DNA from: Aplysia californica
Taxonomy: Eukaryota; Mollusca; Gastropoda; Aplysiida; Aplysiidae
Assembly: GCF_000002075.1 (NCBI RefSeq)
Contig: NW_004797316.1
Span: 719,472 to 783,471, forward strand
Direction: 5' to 3'
Length of the DNA: 64,000 nucleotides
The translations under genes and the position numbers were made by a program. How positions within the stretch are numbered: position 1 is the first letter of the stretch; each line of letters opens with the position of its first letter. This document shows, one piece after another, positions 22,193-34,530 of this stretch. The notes under the pieces were generated by a model, which was not told the origin of the DNA, did not search any database, and saw only the letters and a list, made by a program, of their open reading frames with translations.

Positions 22193-23009
22193 CAGTGGAG
22201 TCCACTTATAACGAGTCGGGGAAAAAACAAGGTCTGTTATAAAGACACTATTCTAAAACCCCGTTTTTTTTCTCCTCTTTACCGTTGTAAATAAAATACT
22301 GCTATAGCGCTATCAGACAAACATGCGAGTCAGTTATAGCGGAATTTTGCTGCTGCTGTGCACAGTGCATAGGCCAATTATACATAATGCAAAAACTCGC
22401 AAGTTGAGAAACTTGTTGGTGATCTTGCGAAACAAAAAATAAGAGAGCCCATGTGTGTCAACACTGAAGGCCGGAGCGACTGAGTAGGGAGGGTGTGGCA
22501 TGCGCATACTAGCAGAATGCATCGCGTGATAGGCCAGCGTAAGCCTAGTTTAGATTATCGAGGCCTACCATGCCTCTCACTTCTCCGATGCGGGGATGAA
22601 GAGGTCACAGCAATGTGATGGATGGACCGAATGTGTGACGTGCGCAAGCAGACAGAATGCACCACAGGGTGGGGTGGGGTGGGGAAAAACACAACAGGCG
22701 AGTTAGCCCAGAGCCCTTTCTTTCTGATCGCCAACACCGAGCTGTCAGTCCACATCGCTAGATCTAGCATTAAAGAAAGAAACCTGATTCGATTTTTGAT
22801 CAAGTAAGACCTAGAACTAGAGGTCATGTTGAAACAAAATCATCATCAGAGGAGATAGCAAAAGGAAATAAACAGAACACCAAACTCATAGATTAGGCCT
22901 ACTTTACTGTTTCCCTTGAATTTGTTACTGGATCCGTTATGGCGAAAATCCTGCTACAACGGCCATTTTGCTCCAGTCCCCTCCCTCTCGTTATAACAGG
23001 ATTCCACTG
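22193..23009. mobile_element. pogo/Tigger-like element, 817 bp
   Basis: The ends CAGTGGAGTCCACTTATAAC and CAGTGGAATCCTGTTATAAC (inverted) are flanked by TA at 22191-22192 and 23010-23011. The right 320 bp are closely related to 37860-38102 plus 39551-39643. It has no transposase ORF. Confidence 0.85.
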
Positions 23010-23011
23010 TA

Positions 23012-24954
23012 TAATGTATTGATTTTGATTGCTAGTGGCTTTGAAAAATACAGGCCCACATTTAACATTTTTAATCATTTGGCGTTTAGTGCAAAGTGGG
23101 ATGATTATTGCACATTAATCTTTTTAATAAAATATTAAGGAAATAGATTTGGCATCTGAAACTTTTATCAACATATTTGCTATATAATTATAATGTTATA
23201 GAGCTATAGTCTCCACACCCATAATAGGTTAATTTCTCAAAAAGAGGTGTCAGATAATATATCATTGATTTCAATGGGCACTTTAAAATATGTGCACAAT
23301 ACATATTTTAAAAAAACAGGCAAGGTTTTGGTTATTTGTGGTACAAAATCATAGAAGCTTCTGCAAGTCCCTTTATACAAAAATACGATTTATAACATTC
23401 AAAATAAAATGCGTACAGGACGCCTTTGAAGGTAATAGCGTCTACATTCATTGATTCATAAACAATTACATTTTCAATCCTAATATATGTGATCTGATGG
23501 GTAATCTGAAATAAAATTCATCAAGTCAAGCCATCTTACCTCAGGGACTTTTTATTCATGCATCGTTTCAAATTCTTTTAAAAAGGAGCTAGATCTAGTT
23601 TTTATTGTATCAACGGGATCTTGTGCTTTTGTGTTGGACTTACATTGGTTTTGTCTCATCTATTGATTTGATTTTTAATAGTCTATTTGACATCAAATTT
23701 AAACACTCGAACATATTTTTTTTTAGACTTCTTCTATCAATTGTAAAATTATGTAGTTTAAAAAAAAAGTGTTTTGCGGCGCTTACAACTGCAAAAGGTC
23801 ATATGAGTGCACGGGACACATTCAACATTTTCAGTTTGGTAGGAATTAATTTTTTAAGGGGATCCACTGGTCAGATCAGTAAAAATTTTGAAAAAATATC
23901 AGTTTTCGGATTTTGGAGTATCTTAATAGATATCAATATCAAGGATCCATCTTTAGAAGCCTAATTCCTTATCAAACTTAGAAATTGCTGGAAAATGCAT
24001 TTAAGAGAGGTAGCAATGTAGTAAAATCTTCACCAAAAATTATCTCTCTTTGTAGTTTTCTCAGAATTGTTTATCTGACCAGGTTGCAACACTATATTGA
24101 GTAGATCTCAGAAAGTTACTGTCAGAATTGTTTCAAATTTGCACACAATCTTTTACACACATTTCTCTATAACCTTACAGGAGCATTTTTGCTGTTTATG
24201 GTACACATTTGGAGTTTTAGGCCTTTTTTGTTTTACAAAATCTTAAAATATTGGAGACCTGAATGTAGTGCATAACAAGGACTGTAATGCTCACAAGTCA
24301 GTACAGAAAATTCAAATTTGGCTCTGTAAGGTTGTTCTACCTACCAACAGTAATCGCCATGCCAAATATTAGGCTTCTATCTTGATGAGTGTTGATGATT
24401 GACAAAATATAAAATTGGTTTTAAAAATGCAGAATCAATCCTTTATTTTTGATGGCTCGAGATTATTATGGCTAAAATCTTGAATTTTTTGCTTGGTAAC
24501 CTTTTTTTGTACTATGTCACCCCCTTTGATGCAGAAAAGCAAACATTAGACCAAAAACTACAGCATTTGGGTGTTGACCATAGCTACACCCCCTTAATCT
24601 TGCTTGGATGGCAGCCGAAGCCTACTCCTAATAAGACTTTATCAATTTTAAGACCACCAAGGGATCTATAACGTGTGCACATGCTCAACTTGTACACAGG
24701 ACCTCCGAGATTTTTTCGTCCTTATCCACCAAGAAGACTAGGTGTTAGATCTTATCTACCCTAAGATCAGGGGTGTGGCTGGAAGATAGCAGTAAGAAGA
24801 AGCCAAGGAGTAGCAGTAGAAAGGCTGCAGAAAGAGTCAGGAGCCCAGAGGAGGGGGCAGAAATTGGAGACGAAAGCAGACAACAGAACATGGTGAGAGA
24901 GCGGGTAATGAAATGAATGGAGAAAATTTTTTTAGCAGAACATTTTCTGTTGTG
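23012..24954. other. Intergenic stretch
   Basis: AT-rich; a purine-rich run at about 24775-24930 may be the body of the SINE whose tRNA-like head is at 24955-25021 (- strand). The open frames at 23605-23964 and 24468-24671 have no recognised family. Confidence 0.4.
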
Positions 24955-25021
24955 TTGGGTTTTGAACCCAGGACTTACTGAATGAGACACGAACACCATA
25001 TCTCTAGACCACGAGAGCCCC
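24955..25021 (-). repeat. tRNA-derived SINE head
   Basis: On the - strand it reads GGGGCTCTCGTGGTCTAGAG (box A region TGGTCTAGAG), then CTGGGTTCAAAACCC (box B). It is about 67 nt long like a tRNA but without good arm pairing. The body probably extends left to about 24720. Confidence 0.55.
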
Positions 25022-25913
25022 TAATGTAAGGTAAGCTTCAAGCCTGTTGCAACGGAAGATTTATACAGTGTATTTGCCGTTTATCTTAATGTTAGAACCA
25101 AGAACTATGATTGCTCTCTTTTTTTGTCGTTGTTTTGAAAGATTAATTGTTCTGCCTTTTGAAAAATATTGATTCCATGTAAAAGTTGAGAGTCTTGCCC
25201 CTTTAATTACGATTAGTACATATCACTTTTACTATTACTACAAAAATTCATATTCATTGGAAGTTGCAAACAGCATATCTAAGTTCTTTACATGTATTTT
25301 GTTGCACTTTTTTTTTTAGTGTGCAATTTATGAACCATGACATGTTGTTTCATTTTCGTTTGTGAGTGAGTGAGACAATGAGAGGTCCTCTAGTCTTGTC
25401 TAGACTCTTGTATTTTTCGTGTCACCATTATTCTCATTTGCTTCCTGGCAAAATATGGAAGTTGCAATACCAACTCACAATGGGCATGATAATATCACTT
25501 CTCACTATTCACATAACAACTGCAACACTGAAGATCTAGGTTTGAATCCATGTGGGGTCCAGTTTACTCTCTGTCTTCTCTGGAACATGATCTCTCTTTA
25601 GAGTGGTGTCTCAGTGGGGGGAACCAAGTGCTCTTGATTCATGATAAGACTAACATTGTCTAATACATGTATGACGTCAAACTTCACAGCCAAATTGTCA
25701 CTGGAAGTGGAAGTACTCTTCTGCAGAATTCTATCTTTATGGTACTTTATCTCATTTTCAGTCCCAATCTTTTGCCATGCTTATCTTGGTTTTTGCTCTT
25801 TCTTTCATATATTCATAGATATGAAACTGGTGTACAATGTAGGCCTACCATTTTTTAGCCACTGTCCATAGCACTGAACTTTTCAAGCCATTATATTTAT
25901 GCTGTACTCACAA
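25022..25913. other. Intergenic stretch
   Basis: A box-B-like GGTTTGAATCC near 25538 hints at another SINE relic, but no box A was found. No gene is seen. Confidence 0.35.
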
Positions 25914-26130
25914 TTTGGGTGGGTGGTTGGCGGGTGCTCCGGTGTGGTTTGCTCCTGCTTACGTATCAAACATCTATTGTCCCTTTCTTTCTTCATTTTA
26001 TTTGTACTGGTATGTCACTCTCTCAACTCTAGTAACACCTCTAATCTTTGGCACTTATATATTATATGTATGAACTACATGTATTTGTGTTGCAAGTGTC
26101 GTAAAACCCTTACTAAAAACTATTTTTAAA
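25914..26130 (+). repeat. SINE-like repeat, copy 2
   Basis: GGTTGGCGGGTGCTCCGGTG, TATCAAACATCTAT, AGTAACACCTCTAATC and GTTGCAAGTGTCGTAAAAC occur in the same order as the copy at 13720. The family is unknown; length and 3' structure fit a SINE. Confidence 0.55.
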
Positions 26131-26754
26131 AACTCACTATTTTGCAATGGTTTCTGGACTCCTGTGGAAGGTTTCATTTCTTCTCTTTCCTCCTCTGTAT
26201 TTTAAAATGGTCTTGCTAAATTGACTGTTTCCAATAAATCACCATGACAGTATTAATTTACAGACTCCAGCCAGACTCACTCATCCACCCGTTGTGCCAG
26301 GAGTTGCTGGTTTGTATGTCTGTAACACATTTTGGTGCAGTGCATCTAATTTAATGCAGTAAGACTGGTGACATAATGAAAACCTTTTTTAGTAAATTGC
26401 TTTTGATTATCAACCGTTATGTGTATTGATTCGTAATTCTTAGAGAAGTTTGTTGTTCAACAGCTGTTGATGTACTGTACCAGTTCACCTCATATAATTT
26501 CAGCTTCAGTGTTAGATCATAGGTGGAAACAGATGGCTGATCTGCATACTGTCTGTTCATCAATGTTGGCCTGAGGTGCTTTCAGCTCTTTTGGGGGGAG
26601 TTTGAGCTCGTCACACCATCTGTTCGCCTCACACAGTGAAGTAGTGATCTTGATCTTTTCTGTACACTTGTATATATATATTTTGTATTCTCATGTGATG
26701 GGTTTTTCTGATGTCATCTATGCCTTGGTTGTGATGTTATGAGATGATGTACTG
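26131..26754. other. Intergenic stretch, no gene seen
   Basis: AT-rich single-copy-looking sequence between the SINE-like repeat and the hAT remnant. Confidence 0.4.
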
Positions 26755-28630
26755 ATAAAAACGATGCTCGAAATGGACTTTGCAGGTTGTGACAGCTTTC
26801 CACCACACAATCACATCACCATTGAAATGAGGCAGCTCTCTGTCAACACAATAACTCCTGCATTACCAAAGAGCCCTCTCCTTTTCACAAGTAGCACAAC
26901 CCCATGTGGGACACCAAGGCGCCGAGTTTGCTGACACAATGGCTTCGGTCTCCACTGGAATCCGTGGCTGACACTGACACTAGAAACTGATTTCCCAGAG
27001 GCAGGTTCTGTAATAGTTTCTTTGATGATGCCTGGTAGCCGCATTTGAGCTTCTGGTAAATGTCTTTCCTCAAAGACAAATGATATCAGCAGATACAAGA
27101 TCACTATGCTTCTACACTGATTTCTGAAGAGCTTGTCAATAATTCTCTTTTCCTTCAGTGGTCATGCTCTTGGCCTTTCCTCTTAAAGTAAAAACAAATG
27201 CTGGGGCTCTCTGATGTGCCTAAGCAGAGGGGAGCTTCTTGAGTATGTCCTCGTACTCCTCGCAATATGCAGCTTCTTCTTGCACAAGCACAAAAGCAAA
27301 ATAAAAGTGTCCATGGCCCTATCATAAGCATAGAGCCACCACTGGGAGATAAGTCTCTGAGGCACAGTAAATCTGACGCCTCCAAGCCTGCACAGTTCAG
27401 ACATAAGCTGTTTTTACTGGATGCAGAACCTGAAGTCCATGTGTAGATCATTAAAATAGGCCTTCCAACCTTCTGTCAAAAGTCTTGCAAAACTCTCCTT
27501 CACAACGTTGTGCACATGGTGACAAGAATCACCATCGATATCAAGCAGATGGGGGGCCTTGTCTCTCAGTCACTTTTCCATGTCACTTTGACAGCCTCTC
27601 AATAGTCTCATGACATTGCAGCTGTCGAACAATTTAGAGATCAGGTTGCTCCATGGAATAGCATTGCTCTCTATGATGTCAATAATTGAACTTGAGATCG
27701 ACTCAGCATTCACAGTGTACAATTCAACAGAAGCAAGATGATAGATTTCTGAGCTGCCAGCATCACCCAGGAAACTAGCTAGCACTGTCAAGCCTCGTTT
27801 GCCATGAAAAGTTGTGCTTTCATCAGCTGTGAGGGAGAATGGGTGGTTCCTCAGTTGGCCTATCACTCTGTATCTGAGTGTCTTCTCTAGACCATTAAGA
27901 ATTTTATATATGCAGCAGAAGTTTTTGAAAGGCTCTTTTGAGAGAGCCATGGGATCCCGGGCACATTCCTGAACCAGTGACACAAGCGCGTCTGCTTTTG
28001 AAAGAGGCAACGAATGCTCTGCCGTGAAAGCCAGGACCATAGCCTCGAAATTTGCTGTCCTGTCCTGAAGAGGAATCAATTGTTCCAGCTGCTTAACTTT
28101 AACTGAAGCTTTTTACCTCAAACTGTTTCCTGAACATAGGAAACACGAAAGGTTTTTTTTGTTGGTTTTTGCACTTCTTTGTCAGTTCAAAAAGACCACC
28201 TAAGGTAAAATTCATAGCTTGTGTAGCAACAAGTTTCAAGTGCTTCTCTAGTTTGAAATGCTGGATCAGGTGGCATTTTCCATTCCTACCATAATTCAGC
28301 TTGTCTTCGCTCCAATTGTAATAGGCTTGTCCTGCCGAGTCTATTTTGCCAATACAGTCACCAAGATTTTATTTCACTTCACCAACCTTTGGTAAATTGC
28401 AAGTGATCATTTCATCACACCACTTTCATGATCACTTATTCTTCACTTTTGCATACTTTAACAATCAATTTTTCACTTTCTTTTAGTTTAGTTTCCGCAT
28501 CTTGAAAGGAGAATGTGGAATAACAATCTAAGTCGGTGTCACTGGTCACAGAATCAGCCCGGGATCCCAGCAGTGCTTTTGTTGAAGAGCCCAGAAGAAA
28601 ATTCACAAGAAAACTTGACAATTCACCCCT
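26755..28630 (-). mobile_element. Decayed hAT transposase with BED-type zinc finger
   Basis: The - strand order is as follows. At 28400-28240 lies a BED-finger-like stretch (DSAGQAYYNWSEDKLNYG, HLIQHFKLEKHLK), with one expected Cys apparently lost. The longest open piece (28079-27570, 169 codons) has EHSLPLSKADALVSLVQ and the hAT hallmark NHPFSLTADESTTFHGKRG. C-terminal pieces follow (VPQRLISQWWLYAYD, LLQNLPLGN, LPHFNGDVIVWWK). Many stops and frame changes are visible. I could not identify the terminal repeats or 8-bp duplication, so the limits are approximate. Confidence 0.75.
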
Positions 28631-29196
28631 ACTTGGATCTAAATGCTAGATTCCATCACTGAAATCACCTGTAGACGAAATGCATGATGTTAATCCACAA
28701 CAGATGCTGAAGACAAGAGATGGATGGCGGAAACGAAAATTGGCAGAGTGAGTAGTCTGCAGGGTTGCCAGAAAAAAATGTGACAGGAGGCCAAGCCACC
28801 ATGCTCAGGAGGCCAAATCATAAAGCTCTGGAGCCAAATTGAATGGGTATGCATTCAAAGTGTAACAGGCGTAATTTCAACAGGAACCTCTTAAGGCCAG
28901 ATATAGATAATGCTCACCTGATCGATTGCAGGCTCAGAGGATTCAATTCAATGCAGTTTCCACAAACAACTTAGCCTAAGACTGAGACTACATGTATAAT
29001 ATTTTCTTAAAACTAAACTGATTGAGTCTAGAATCCATCTTGGGCATAGACTATGACTACATACATATATATAAACAAAACGATACTGATTGAGTCTAGA
29101 ATCTATCTTGGTCATAGGCTATTTATAACTATAAGCAGTGCATCCAAAACAACTAAAGGTGGAGTCTTGTCCAACGTATACTGTCATCGACACATT
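28631..29196. other. Junction region between hAT and LINE remnants
   Basis: CAGGGTTGCCAG at 28760 resembles a hAT terminus but faces away from the hAT coding remnant. TGATTGAGTCTAGAATC with ATCTTGG is duplicated at about 29019-29060 and 29086-29126. Confidence 0.4.
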
Positions 29197-30450
29197 TCAA
29201 ATGAACATGCCCAGCCTCTTGTTCTGTCGCAGAAGCTTGTGAACTTCCTCCATAGTCATAGAGGATATTTGAGTTGTGGGCTGCAATCTAATTTCTGGCT
29301 TTGCTATGGTGAGATGTGGTGGGAGAGTTGAGGGAACTCTTTCCAGAGGTTCTCGTCTTTCAGGGAGGTGATGTTTTTCTTGGAGATTGAGAACAGTGTC
29401 AAGTACAGATTTTGTATTTTTAAGTCTTTGATTAGGTTTCCACTTGTCAACAAGGACTCTATTAGGGTGGTTATTTTCTAGCCTTTTAGATCTTTCATAT
29501 ATTTCTAAAGCTGCCCGTTTTCTTCGAGTTTCTAATGGCTCAATATTTGTGTGGATTTCACAGGCCGCAGTCGGTGAGGATCTCATTCCGCCAGAGATAA
29601 GACGAAGAGCTTGGTTTTGGATGGTGTCCATTGAGTTCTTTGAAGTTTTACTGCAAATGTTTTGTAGAACAAGATTATAATCAAAAACAGCTCTGGTATA
29701 TCCAAAATAGATGCCTCTCAAGGTGTTCTTGTCTGATCCCCAGTTGGTACTGGCAAGTCGTTTGATGAGATTAAGTCTCTTCATAGCCTTCTCCCTAAGA
29801 TTGTTGGTGTGTTGTTTCAGGTTGAGCTTGCTGTCAAGTTGTACTCCAAGATACACTGGGTTATTCTCCTTTTTCAAGTTGGTACCATCTATTTTGAGAG
29901 GGATTTCTGCATTTGCAAGGTTATAGCTTCGCAATTTACTTTCATTTTCCATAAACGGCAATAGGTTCCTAGGGAATTTAGATCATCTTGTAGTCTCCGT
30001 CTGCTTATTGTTGTCGAGTTTCCAGTGTGCCAAAGGACCAGGTCATCAGCAAAAAGGGCTTTTTGTTTTGAGAACATCTGAAACATCATTGAGGAAGACA
30101 AGGAATAAGGTACAGCTGATAGAAGATCCCTGTGGGAGTCCTTCCTCCAGCACTGCTTTTGAAGATAGGGTTTCATCCATCTGGATCTGGATAAGTCTAT
30201 CTGTAAGGAATGATTTAATCCAGGAGTACATGTTTCCCTTGATTCCCATGTTCTGCAGTTTTAAGAGTAGTCCTTTCCTCCACACTCTATCGTAGGCTTG
30301 TTGGAGATCCACAAACACAGCCGTTGTCTGTTCCCCTCTTTGAAATCCATCAATGATTTTCTGTGTGAGCCTGAAGAGCTGGTCTTCTGTCCTGCCTTTT
30401 GACCTGAACCCTGCTTGACACTGTGATATCAGACCTGAAGACTCAAGCCA
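29197..30450 (-). pseudogene. LINE ORF2, reverse transcriptase core and C-terminal region, frame-disrupted
   Basis: The first piece (to about 30046) has FVDLQQAYDRVWRKGLL and EEGLPQGSSISCTLFLV. After a shift in an A-rich run near 30057 comes FADDLVLWHTGNS, the FADD polymerase box. After another shift near 29945 the thumb follows (NPVYLGVQLDSKLNLKQH, IQNQALRLISGGMRSSP). It ends at 29197. Confidence 0.88.
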
Positions 30451-32106
30451 CTAATAAAGACGAGAATTGAGGATTCTTTCACAGAGCTTGCCAATACAGG
30501 ACGTAAGTGATATTGGGCGGTAGTTTTTAGGGTCATTGGCCTTCTTTCCTTTCTTTAAGATTGGGTTTATAGTGGCTAGTTTCCATGCTTTAGGCAGATT
30601 TCCCTCAGTCCATGTTCTGTTGTAGAGCTTAAGAAGTAGCAATTTGGCTTTTTCACCAAGGTTTTGTAGCATCTCGTTGTGTACTTTATCAGGACCTGGG
30701 CTTTTTCGCTTCTTTAGTTTCTTGATTGCACAGTCTAACTCTCGCTTAATTAAGAAGTCCTGGAAGATACTCGGTGTCATCAAATCTCTCTCTTTTCCTT
30801 TCAGAACACTCAGTAGACCCCTGTCCAGGTCAATCCTTTTGCTGCTCTTGTTAATGGAGGCAAAATGTTTATTGAAGTGTTCGGCTTTTTTGAACTCGCT
30901 GGTGAGAACTTTGGTTTCTGTGTGTAGTGGTTTGGGGTTTTCTTTCCTTTTTTTGCCAGTGAGGTTATTTAGAAGTGTCCAAGCTTCACGTCCACCTTGA
31001 TGTAAATTGAGTCCCTCACACTTCTGCGTCCAGGCTTCCTTCTTAGATTCCTTGGTGACAAGTTTAGCCTCTGCTACGGCCTTTTTGTATCTAATTTTCT
31101 TGTCCATATTTTTTAGATCTTTCTCATATTCATGTCTGGCATCATTTTTAGTTTTTGTAGCTCTCTCCAAGCGCTCGTTCCAAAAGGGTTTATAGTTGGT
31201 TCTGCACCCCTGTGGGATACTCTTCTTCGCAGCATCTAAGATGGTGGAGGTGAGTTCACTATTAAGGGCGTCTATACTTTTCTTGTCTAGATCATCCAGT
31301 TTAACTTTGTCCTCAGCTGTTTTTCTGAAGAGATCCCAGTTTGCCTTCTTGAAGTTCCAACGGGTTCCTCTTTTCCTTTGTCTGTGTTTCAGTATACTGA
31401 TTTTGGTGAGAACGGGACGATGGTCACTAGATATACAGTCTAGCACCTCTTCACTGCAATTGTTGTGTAAATCAGCAGAGACCAGGGTGAGATCTGGTCT
31501 GTGGAGGGTCCCATGTCTCCTGTGAAGAAGTGTTTTGGTTGAATCCTCATCTTGAAGAAGGATGAGGTTAGAGGACAGACATAGTTCTTCAATCCTCTTA
31601 CCTGTGTTGTTTTGGTCAGCATAGCCCCAAAGGGGGGAGTGTCCATTAAGGTCACCAGCTATGACCGTCTTCTTAAAGATAGTGCTCTGTTCCAAGAAGT
31701 TCAGAGTGCTACTTGGGGGACAATAGATGTTATAAAGTATGAGCTTGCTGTTGCCATACCACAGGGTGACTTTATGTGCGTCTGTGGGGTGCCAATTAAG
31801 GAGCTCTACTTTACCCTGGATGTCATTTCTGATATAGGTTATAATCCCTTGGCAACCTTCACATTTACATGGATAAGGGGTATACCCAGTGATGTTTATG
31901 TCACAGGATGAATGGAGAGTTTCTTGTAATAGAGCAATGTGGACTTTCCTTTCGTACAAAATTTTTCCCAATTGTGTTTTCTTCTTGTCCAAGCCACAGA
32001 CATTTGCCTGAAGAATATTGAAGTCTACAAGCTTCTCTTTTCCGTAGGGGGTGTTTTCTTCTTGTTTTTCCATTTTCTCTGCTTTCTGATTTTCTTTTTC
32101 TTCCAA
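30451..32106 (-). pseudogene. LINE ORF2, endonuclease and N-terminal reverse transcriptase half (551 aa)
   Basis: Residues about 28-235 form an APE-like endonuclease. Its active-site residues are N35 (LQANVCGL), E62 (LLQETL), D152 and N154 (AGDLNGHSPLWG) and D228-H229 (ISSDHRPV). From about residue 460 the reverse transcriptase begins (KSPGPDKVHNEML, NYRPISLTSCIGKLCERI). The ORF closes at a TAG where the sequence continues in the same frame as WLESSGLISQCQAGFRS, so this stop is a mutation and not the natural end. Confidence 0.9.
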
Positions 32107-32200
32107 TAACCATCCACCAGGCCAGCTTGGTTGCCCACTAAGACCTGGGGGAGACCTTGATTACCGAGGCGGCGTCTCAGCTCGTATGGGTGAATGCACA

Positions 32201-33854
32201 GCAGCATTTTCCATCGAGGACAAGACGTGAACGGATCTCGATTATAGCATCAAGTAGCTGTTTTCATTCTATTTCTTGGTTTGGTTTTCACTGCAGTCGC
32301 CAAATAAGAAAAGATTTGCTCCCCAGCCGCGTTGCTAACGGGAGTCGTCAAGCAGAATAGTGCATACACGACAAGTTCATGGAAAAATCCATGCTTCAAA
32401 ACACCAAGCCAGAACTCTTCTGTACCCATCGGGATGCCTGTTTCTCGCTTTTCCTATCATCAGAGTTGATCTTTCTGTACTGCTCTTCCACAGTTGATGA
32501 GATTAGATGCTGAAAGGGCAGGTCAGAAAAGTTTCCTTTTCTAGTTTGGTTGAGGACACAGTTTGAACTGAAGAGACTCAGATTCTTGAAAGCATCAGAG
32601 GGTGTTCTCTTGTTTCATGTAATATAATTATAATAATCATTGCAGTTGTGCCCATAATTTATGCAATTGTCATCAAATGTTTGCAGAATATATATATGAT
32701 TATATGTGTTTAAGTGTAAAAAGTTTCCTCGTGCATGCTTTATATGCTGACTAGGTTGGACTTGTTGTCATAATAGTGATATACCTTTTAAATTTACATT
32801 ATCTAGTTATTGTGCATACTTTAAATAACCTCTTTAAAAAGTTATTGTTCTGCATCATTTATGTTCGTAATTATTTTATTCATGATCATAAGTAAGTACA
32901 TTTTTAAGAATGAAGCTTCTTTACTGCTACTATTGACAAGCGTCTGTGGTGTAATGACTAGCTTCTTTATCGTCAAACGCAGAAGACGTGAAGTTGCTTC
33001 CCCACATTGTGAGGTTTTCAATCACTATCAAGCATCTCCATGCCTTACGTGCAGGATGGAAGCAGTCCGCCTTGTAAATAATTTAATGGGTGTAAAACAT
33101 CTACCTTTTAAATACTTGATTTTCTACTGCTGTCAATGGTCTGTATGATTTGCAGTGACCTAACTGTGTCACAAATTTAAGGTGGAGTTTTACAATATCC
33201 CCATGTATCATGTATGTCTGTGCATTGCATGTTTTTAAGAGTTCAGTTAAGTATACCGGTATTAAAACAGTGTGTTTTTGGTCATAAGCTCGTATCAACT
33301 TGATTTTAAACCATAATAATACAAGCCAGAGAACTAAATTTCATCAGTTTGTCTTATTGATTTATGTCAGAGTCAGACTGAAAGAAAAAGGCTTAAAGAA
33401 TGTGCATGGATCTCTGCAAGATGTTGAAAAGTTAGAAGATGATGAATGGGAAGTCTTGTGTTTTGTATTTTCTTTAAAATATAACTTGTGGTTTGTCTGT
33501 TTGAGACGTGCAAATTTATTTGGATCTGGATTGCCAATAAAATGACTCTGTACTGTATTGAAGTTGTCAGTGTGACGTTGTTTTTCACTCAGAAAATTTA
33601 CAATTGATTGATGGTGTGTCTTCTATGTCTTCACCCTGAGACAGCATTCTTTTAAAAAATGGTTATATTTTCTACAGTGTACAGTGCAAAACAGAAATGG
33701 CTGCTAGGACTGACAATTAGTGTTTATCCTAGTAGTTGTCCTACTATTCCTACCATAGCATGTTGAAAGATATCTTGCAAATGAGTTTTATTTTGTGCAA
33801 TATTCATAGCCTCAAGGTTCAAACTTCTCATTCCCTTGAAAGGAGGAATATATA
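32201..33854. other. Intergenic stretch
   Basis: Holds the SINE head at 32937-33005 and an AATAAA near 33537. An 81-codon frame at 33300-33545 has no recognised family. The first 150 bp may still belong to the LINE 5' region. Confidence 0.4.
32937..33005 (+). repeat. tRNA-derived SINE head
   Basis: GTCTGTGGTGTAATGACTAG (box A like TGGTGTAATGGTTAGC), then GTCAAACGCAGAAGACGTGA and GAAGTTGCTTCCCC (degenerate box B) at tRNA spacing. The downstream body is undefined. Confidence 0.5.
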
Positions 33855-34308
33855 TGTGTCATGATATGGTGGAATCAGGTGCTCCTCAATTTTTGGGCGT
33901 GGAGTTATTGGTGTCATCTGAAACTGAAACTAGTGAAAGCTGATTTGTTTGCCTTGCTTCACATGAAGTAATATCCACTTATCTTGAATAGAACTCTAGA
34001 TATCGGCAATTGAATGGAGGTGAGGTCACCTGGTTTCTCTCAGTGTTGAAGTTGGTGAGAAAATGTTTGCCAAAGTTTGGTAACTCCAATAGCTAAAGAG
34101 TCTTTGAAAACTGAAAGATGACACGTTTTGTGCCTTTAATCAACGGGTAAAAAAAAAAAATTCAAATGGAAATGTGTTTTAATATGAACATAAAAGCGGT
34201 TAAGCCATAAAAAAAAATCGATAAAAATTTCCAAATTGGCAGAAAAATGGCTGTTTCTCCGATTTCTGTATTTTGACGAGTGCCCGATTTCACCACGCTG
34301 CCTCACAT
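33855..34308. mobile_element. 450-bp MITE family, copy B
   Basis: The ends TGTGTCATGATATGGTGGAA and TGTGAGGCAGCGTGGTGAAA (inverted). Full-length homologue of copies A and C; it provides the uninterrupted form used to define the insertion in copy C. Confidence 0.75.
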
Positions 34309-34530
34309 ATACAGAACCCTAAGGATTACAAATTATATAACTGGATCAAAGAATGACACCCCCCCCCCCCCACAAATTAAAGATCTAATAAAGGTAAAAG
34401 TGATTCTGATAATTAGATGCAAGACCTCTGGAAAATATATGTAGATGCTGAATCTAAAATTAATAAGAATTGCAACTCAGTTTACTTAAATTTTAAGGCC
34501 AGAGGCATGCAATATTAATACATTCTAGTA

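Larger units (their letters stand above)
29197..32200 (-). mobile_element. Non-LTR retrotransposon (LINE, Jockey/I-type), endonuclease plus reverse transcriptase
   Basis: A - strand LINE in the intergenic region. The coding order is an APE-type endonuclease, reverse transcriptase, then a thumb/C-terminal region ending EEVHKLLRQNKRLGMFI. No RNase H, 3' UTR or poly-A follows; AT-rich sequence with a small tandem duplication (29021-29126) lies there. 5' of the endonuclease the frame is open for only a few dozen codons, so most of ORF1 and the 5' UTR are missing. One stop (30451-30453) and two frame changes (near 30057 and 29945) damage the polymerase ORF, implying modest age. Confidence 0.9.

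Noticed and set aside
28760-28771. CAGGGTTGCCAG as the terminus of the hAT remnant
   Set aside because: It faces right, away from the transposase remnant, and no matching partner end or 8-bp duplication was found.
33300-33545. 81-codon + strand frame followed by AATAAA
   Set aside because: No family likeness, no splice partners, and AATAAA is expected by chance in AT-rich DNA.
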